IMG/VR virus record: IMGVR_UViG_3300013133_000784
Span: 1-22,069 of that record
DNA: 22,069 nt
Source: a virus
Reading direction: 5' to 3' (one strand)
Made by a program: the position numbers and the translations under genes. The notes beneath the pieces were generated by a model. That model did no database searches. It saw only the letters and a list, made by a program, of their open reading frames with translations, and was not told the origin of the DNA. This document shows positions 19,202 to 22,069 of the stretch, one piece after another; the stretch's first letter is position 1, and every line of letters begins with the position of its first letter.

Positions 19202-21638
19202 CGTTCCACAACTTCTGCACCAACTCGACGCTAGGACCGCTCTGATACAACGGGAAGCAGTCTTCCTTCTTGTAGTCTTCGTACCTTTGCAGGCTGTGCC
19301 GAAGCAGATAGTCGTGGCAGAAGTTCGCAAACTCTACCGCGATTAGCTTCTTCCCCCGAAGACCACGACCGAGACGCTGCATTGTCTTGATCCTGCTCTT
19401 ACGGGAACCCGCCAGGATTAGGGCGTCGATAGTTGGTACATCTACTCCTTCATCAAGGATAGTAGATGCGATGAGTACAGGCAAGCGTCCTTCACCGAAA
19501 TCTTTCAGTGTGTTCCTGCGTACGTCCGTGTCCTCGTCGCCGTAGATGAACTGATGAGGAATGAATTGCCCGCCAGTGGCTGTCCAGAGCGCCTCGTCAA
19601 TAGCCTTTCCGTGGGCGATCTCCTCACACAAAACCAGCGTGCCGAGGCCGAGGGAGTGGAATACCTTGACCCAGTCCACGACCATGCTCAGGGCATTAGG
19701 GTTGTCCGTAATACCTTGCTTGTAGGCTGTGGAGTAGGTGATCTTCTTCTTGAGGACGGGAGCCGTCACCTTCGAGAAGATGATGGTCGTACGCGCAGAA
19801 ATCCCACGCTCCACCAGGAACTTGTTTGGGATGTCTACGATGATGTCCCCGATCGCGGCCAGGAGACGAAGGTTTGCGCCGTCCGTACGGTCCATAGGCG
19901 TGCCGCTAAGACCGTAGCGGTAGTTGGCCGGACAGAGGGTACAGATCTCGTACCACGTCTCCGACCCCAGGTGGTGGCACTCGTCTGCGAAGAGAACCTC
20001 GATGGTCTTGAGGAAGTCCGCGCACTCGGTCCTGTCCAGTCGGGACTCAAGCGTGTCGATGGTGGCGATGGTCACCCAGGAGCCAGGTTCCCAATGGCCG
20101 TCACCGATGATACCCACCTCAGCTTCCGTCATACCAAGACGGGCCATGAAGCGGTCCCGCGCCTGGTAAAGTAGCTCGCGGGTAGTCACCATGAACAACG
20201 TGTTCAGACCCAGGTACTGCGTGATAGCACACGCGATCTCGGTATTGTGTGTTACGGTGAAGTCACCCAGAAGGAACCTACCATCACCGTCCAACGTGAA
20301 ACCGGCATAGTCGCCGTCTCCCAACGGCTCAACTCGGAAGCCAGTATTGAGCCTGAAGGCGTGCTTGCGCGCCTTAGCCTGCTTACGAGGAAGGCGCGTG
20401 GGAATAGTGTGCAGGTCTCCGTAGATGTGGATACGGTAGTACGTTGTTCCGTTGACTACCTTAGGCTTAATGTTAGCTCGGAATCCCAGCGAACGCGCCA
20501 ATGACTGAATGCCTTCAGCATACGACAAACGTACCTGCGTGATTTCAAACCCCTTGGAATCTACTTCCAAGTGCCCATCTGTGTCAAGCAGTCCAGCCAA
20601 GAACAACTTACGAGTACGACGAGACCCGCGAAGATAGGAGGCGGGCAGAGAGGATGCGTCACCTACAATGCTGCGCATCTCGTTGAGAAGGGGATTGCCT
20701 TTACCGCTCACGAGACCATAGGTGTCCGCCTGTCCGGAAGATGCTGAGTTGTACTTCGACAGCCACAGGTTCCAGTCTTCGCACGTCTCTCTCAGTGCCT
20801 CCACAATCTCCGCATCCATGGTCGTTACCTGGATGCCCTGTGACAGGTCTTTACGCCCATCACCAAACCACACACCCAAAAAGTAAGGGTTAATCGTAGG
20901 AGCGGCGATTAGCGGATAGTCAACACCCACACTGAACTGCTTGAGTAGGTGCTTCTTATTCTTGTTGGACGCCAGGTAGTCTGACAGCGCGATGTCTACG
21001 ACCTCCCCCGCGTGCTTGCCCTTGCGGCGAGAGTCACGGAGTGTGAGAACGTGCACGTCGTTGCAGATCCAAGGGTCACCCACATTCGGGATGATCTTGT
21101 ACATCGGACCCCTGCCTGTGCAGGTACTCTTTACGGTGCGAGGCAAAGAGTCGGGTCCCATCAGGTAATCCCCCGTCCGGATATCCTTGGCCGCTTTCAC
21201 ATCGCCGCTAGCGAGCATTACCAAGGTATCCGGGTGGAGACACTTACCGCCGTTCGTAGCGATACGAAGGATGCCCTGCTTCGCCGCAACCGCCTTCTGG
21301 GCCGCGTCTAGCTGGTAGTCGTACTTGCCATCCATCTTGACACCTACGAGGTCGTAGGTGCCTCCCTTGGGCTTTGGGAGGTTGCGGTGGTCTACGATCG
21401 TGACGACGGCTCCAGCAAGCTCGCAGGCTTCCTTGACAAGCCCTGTGAGGCCCGTAGGGAATGTCGAGGAGGTCGAGCGAAACAAGTGCTTCCGACCGTC
21501 CCACATACCCTTACGGTAAGTCTGTGCGAAGTGAGCACCCTCCACAGGGTATGAGGTCACAAGACGTACCGCGTTCTTTGGATACGGACCACTAATCTTG
21601 GCCGTTGGTCCGTAGATGTCGATCTGAACGTCGGTCAT
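19167..21638 (-). CDS. uvsW: UvsW-like SF2 helicase precursor, interrupted by an intein
   Basis: 823-residue precursor; removing the 333-residue intein (133-465) gives a 490-residue helicase near T4 UvsW in size. UvsW-type enzymes unwind R-loops and D-loops and drive branch migration. Motif I is split: A-T-N-G-G-K before the intein and T-E-I-A after it, rejoining to A-T-N-G-G-K-T. Then motif Ia T-T-R-E-L-L (485-490), motif II A-D-E-C-H-H (551-556), motif III L-S-G-T-P (577-581), motif V A-S-T-I-L-D-E-G-V-D (724-733) and motif VI Q-R-L-G-R-G-L-R (754-761). The N-terminal 110 residues would be the DNA-recognition domain. The ATG at 21638 overlaps the upstream stop (ATGA). The unspliced protein should lack ATPase activity because the P-loop is broken. 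Confidence 0.93.
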   Translation of the reverse strand: MTDVQIDIYGPTAKISGPYPKNAVRLVTSYPVEGAHFAQTYRKGMWDGRKHLFRSTSSTFPTGLTGLVKEACELAGAVVTIVDHRNLPKPKGGTYDLVGVKMDGKYDYQLDAAQKAVAAKQGILRIATNGGKCLHPDTLVMLASGDVKAAKDIRTGDYLMGPDSLPRTVKSTCTGRGPMYKIIPNVGDPWICNDVHVLTLRDSRRKGKHAGEVVDIALSDYLASNKNKKHLLKQFSVGVDYPLIAAPTINPYFLGVWFGDGRKDLSQGIQVTTMDAEIVEALRETCEDWNLWLSKYNSASSGQADTYGLVSGKGNPLLNEMRSIVGDASSLPASYLRGSRRTRKLFLAGLLDTDGHLEVDSKGFEITQVRLSYAEGIQSLARSLGFRANIKPKVVNGTTYYRIHIYGDLHTIPTRLPRKQAKARKHAFRLNTGFRVEPLGDGDYAGFTLDGDGRFLLGDFTVTHNTEIACAITQYLGLNTLFMVTTRELLYQARDRFMARLGMTEAEVGIIGDGHWEPGSWVTIATIDTLESRLDRTECADFLKTIEVLFADECHHLGSETWYEICTLCPANYRYGLSGTPMDRTDGANLRLLAAIGDIIVDIPNKFLVERGISARTTIIFSKVTAPVLKKKITYSTAYKQGITDNPNALSMVVDWVKVFHSLGLGTLVLCEEIAHGKAIDEALWTATGGQFIPHQFIYGDEDTDVRRNTLKDFGEGRLPVLIASTILDEGVDVPTIDALILAGSRKSRIKTMQRLGRGLRGKKLIAVEFANFCHDYLLRHSLQRYEDYKKEDCFPLYQSGPSVELVQKLWNDDAAGDGAKAK
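20244..21242 (-). mobile_element. Intein with LAGLIDADG homing endonuclease, 333 aa
   Basis: Begins with Cys (TGT at 21242-21240; C-L-H-P-D-T-L-V) and ends T-H-N (Asn codon 20246-20244), with Thr as the first residue of the C-extein. Block B is G-D-P-W-I-C-N-D-V-H-V-L-T, with Asn replacing the common Thr of TxxH. Block F/G reads G-F-T-L-D-G-D-G-R-F-L-L-G-D-F-T-V-T-H-N. Two endonuclease motifs are intact: F-L-G-V-W-F-G-D-G (253-261, Asp260) and L-A-G-L-L-D-T-D-G (347-355, Asp354). Splicing would be by Cys1, penultimate His and terminal Asn, with Thr as second nucleophile. Both splicing and homing look functional. The insertion point, between Lys and Thr of the Walker A loop, is a highly conserved target typical of inteins. 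Confidence 0.93.
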
Positions 21639-22069
21639 GTTGGTTTCACTAGCAGGTTCTCCACGGGAATCAAGCCCAACGTTCGTGGCATCAGCCAGTA
21701 GTCGTCGGTGGGCATCCAGGTGAAGGACATACCCTCGCGTTGAAACTTCTTGAACGCGGACTGGTTCAACGTCATGACCCTAGGCTCGCTAAGCTCCCGG
21801 TCGAAGACACCAGCCCGGATGGACTCAGGCTTGTCGCGGTACTTGAAGTAGGCGACCAGAAGCTTGCCCTCGGGTACTACGTGCGTGAACAAGTAGTTCA
21901 CGCGCTTGGCAAGCACGTCCATACACCCAATGTTTGCCGGACAAACGTCGTTCTTCAGGCAGTGCAAAGGTGAAAGTTGGTCGTGCTTGTCTATGAGCGT
22001 GAGACATTCCCCGTAGACGTATCTAAGGGGAATGAAGATGCTGTGCTTCTGGAACACGAAGAACGACAG
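21635..22069 (-). CDS. Hypothetical protein, 5' end outside the window (at least 144 codons seen)
   Basis: Unrecognised. The frame stays open to the right edge. An internal GTG at 22057 could be a start but has no ribosome binding site in the visible 12 bases, so the gene most likely begins outside. A cysteine group C-L-K-N-D-V-C-P-A-N-I-G-C occurs in the first third, together with an upstream Cys (Y-G-E-C), and could bind metal or an iron-sulphur cluster. The rest has W-M-P-T-D-D-Y-W and a proline-containing end. The stop overlaps the helicase ATG (ATGA), so the two are translated together. Confidence 0.75.
   Translation of the reverse strand: MSFFVFQKHSIFIPLRYVYGECLTLIDKHDQLSPLHCLKNDVCPANIGCMDVLAKRVNYLFTHVVPEGKLLVAYFKYRDKPESIRAGVFDRELSEPRVMTLNQSAFKKFQREGMSFTWMPTDDYWLMPRTLGLIPVENLLVKPT

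Overview
The window looks like a piece of a double-stranded DNA tailed bacteriophage genome (or a phage contig from a metagenome). Every credible gene lies on the minus strand, the genes are packed with 1-50 bp overlaps or very short gaps, and the set is a T4-style recombination and replication module: Rad50/Mre11-like SbcC and SbcD, RecA, a gp32-like zinc SSB, a possible UvsY-like mediator, a family A DNA polymerase, DnaB helicase, a Toprim primase and a UvsW-like helicase. No structural, lysis or integration genes, tRNAs or CRISPR arrays were seen. The host cannot be fixed. Two promoter-like boxes (TTGACA, 16 bp, TAGAGT or TAGGCT) suit a host sigma-70-type polymerase, and the T-A-n-n-n-T minus-10 form is at least compatible with an actinobacterial host, but that is weak evidence.

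Layout in transcription order (right to left). 22069-16378 holds an unknown protein cut by the window edge, a UvsW-like SF2 helicase interrupted inside its P-loop by a 333-residue intein with a LAGLIDADG endonuclease, an unknown protein, a J-domain protein, an unknown protein that could be a helicase partner, and DnaB. 16365-13348 holds a four-knuckle cysteine protein, the primase (TTG start), an unknown protein and a MoxR/CobS-type AAA+ ATPase. 13345-9869 holds its CobT-like VWA partner (also with an HExxH motif), a MazG-type pyrophosphohydrolase, an unknown protein, a zinc ribbon protein and a CxxCxxxxCC protein. 9879-5025 holds DNA polymerase, the UvsY-like candidate, SSB and RecA. 5028-1 holds SbcD and SbcC interleaved with very small membrane peptides and unknowns, ending in the start of a dNMP kinase.

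The genes fit together as one machine: primase, DnaB and polymerase copy DNA; SbcCD, SSB, RecA, the mediator candidate and the UvsW-like helicase would run recombination-dependent replication and repair; MazG and the dNMP kinase adjust nucleotide pools. The most striking non-coding signals are in the only two real intergenic gaps of the recombination block. The ssb leader (7087-7135) can fold into a textbook H-type pseudoknot followed by an A-rich unstructured stretch up to the start codon, as in the autoregulated T4 gene 32 leader. The recA leader (6116-6170) carries a second set of interleaved perfect stems. Other oddities are a fourfold 18-bp repeat that multiplies a stop/start junction, several membrane peptides too short for normal gene callers, and a 12-bp perfect hairpin inside one of them. 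No gap longer than about 80 bp lacks a gene once the small genes are included.
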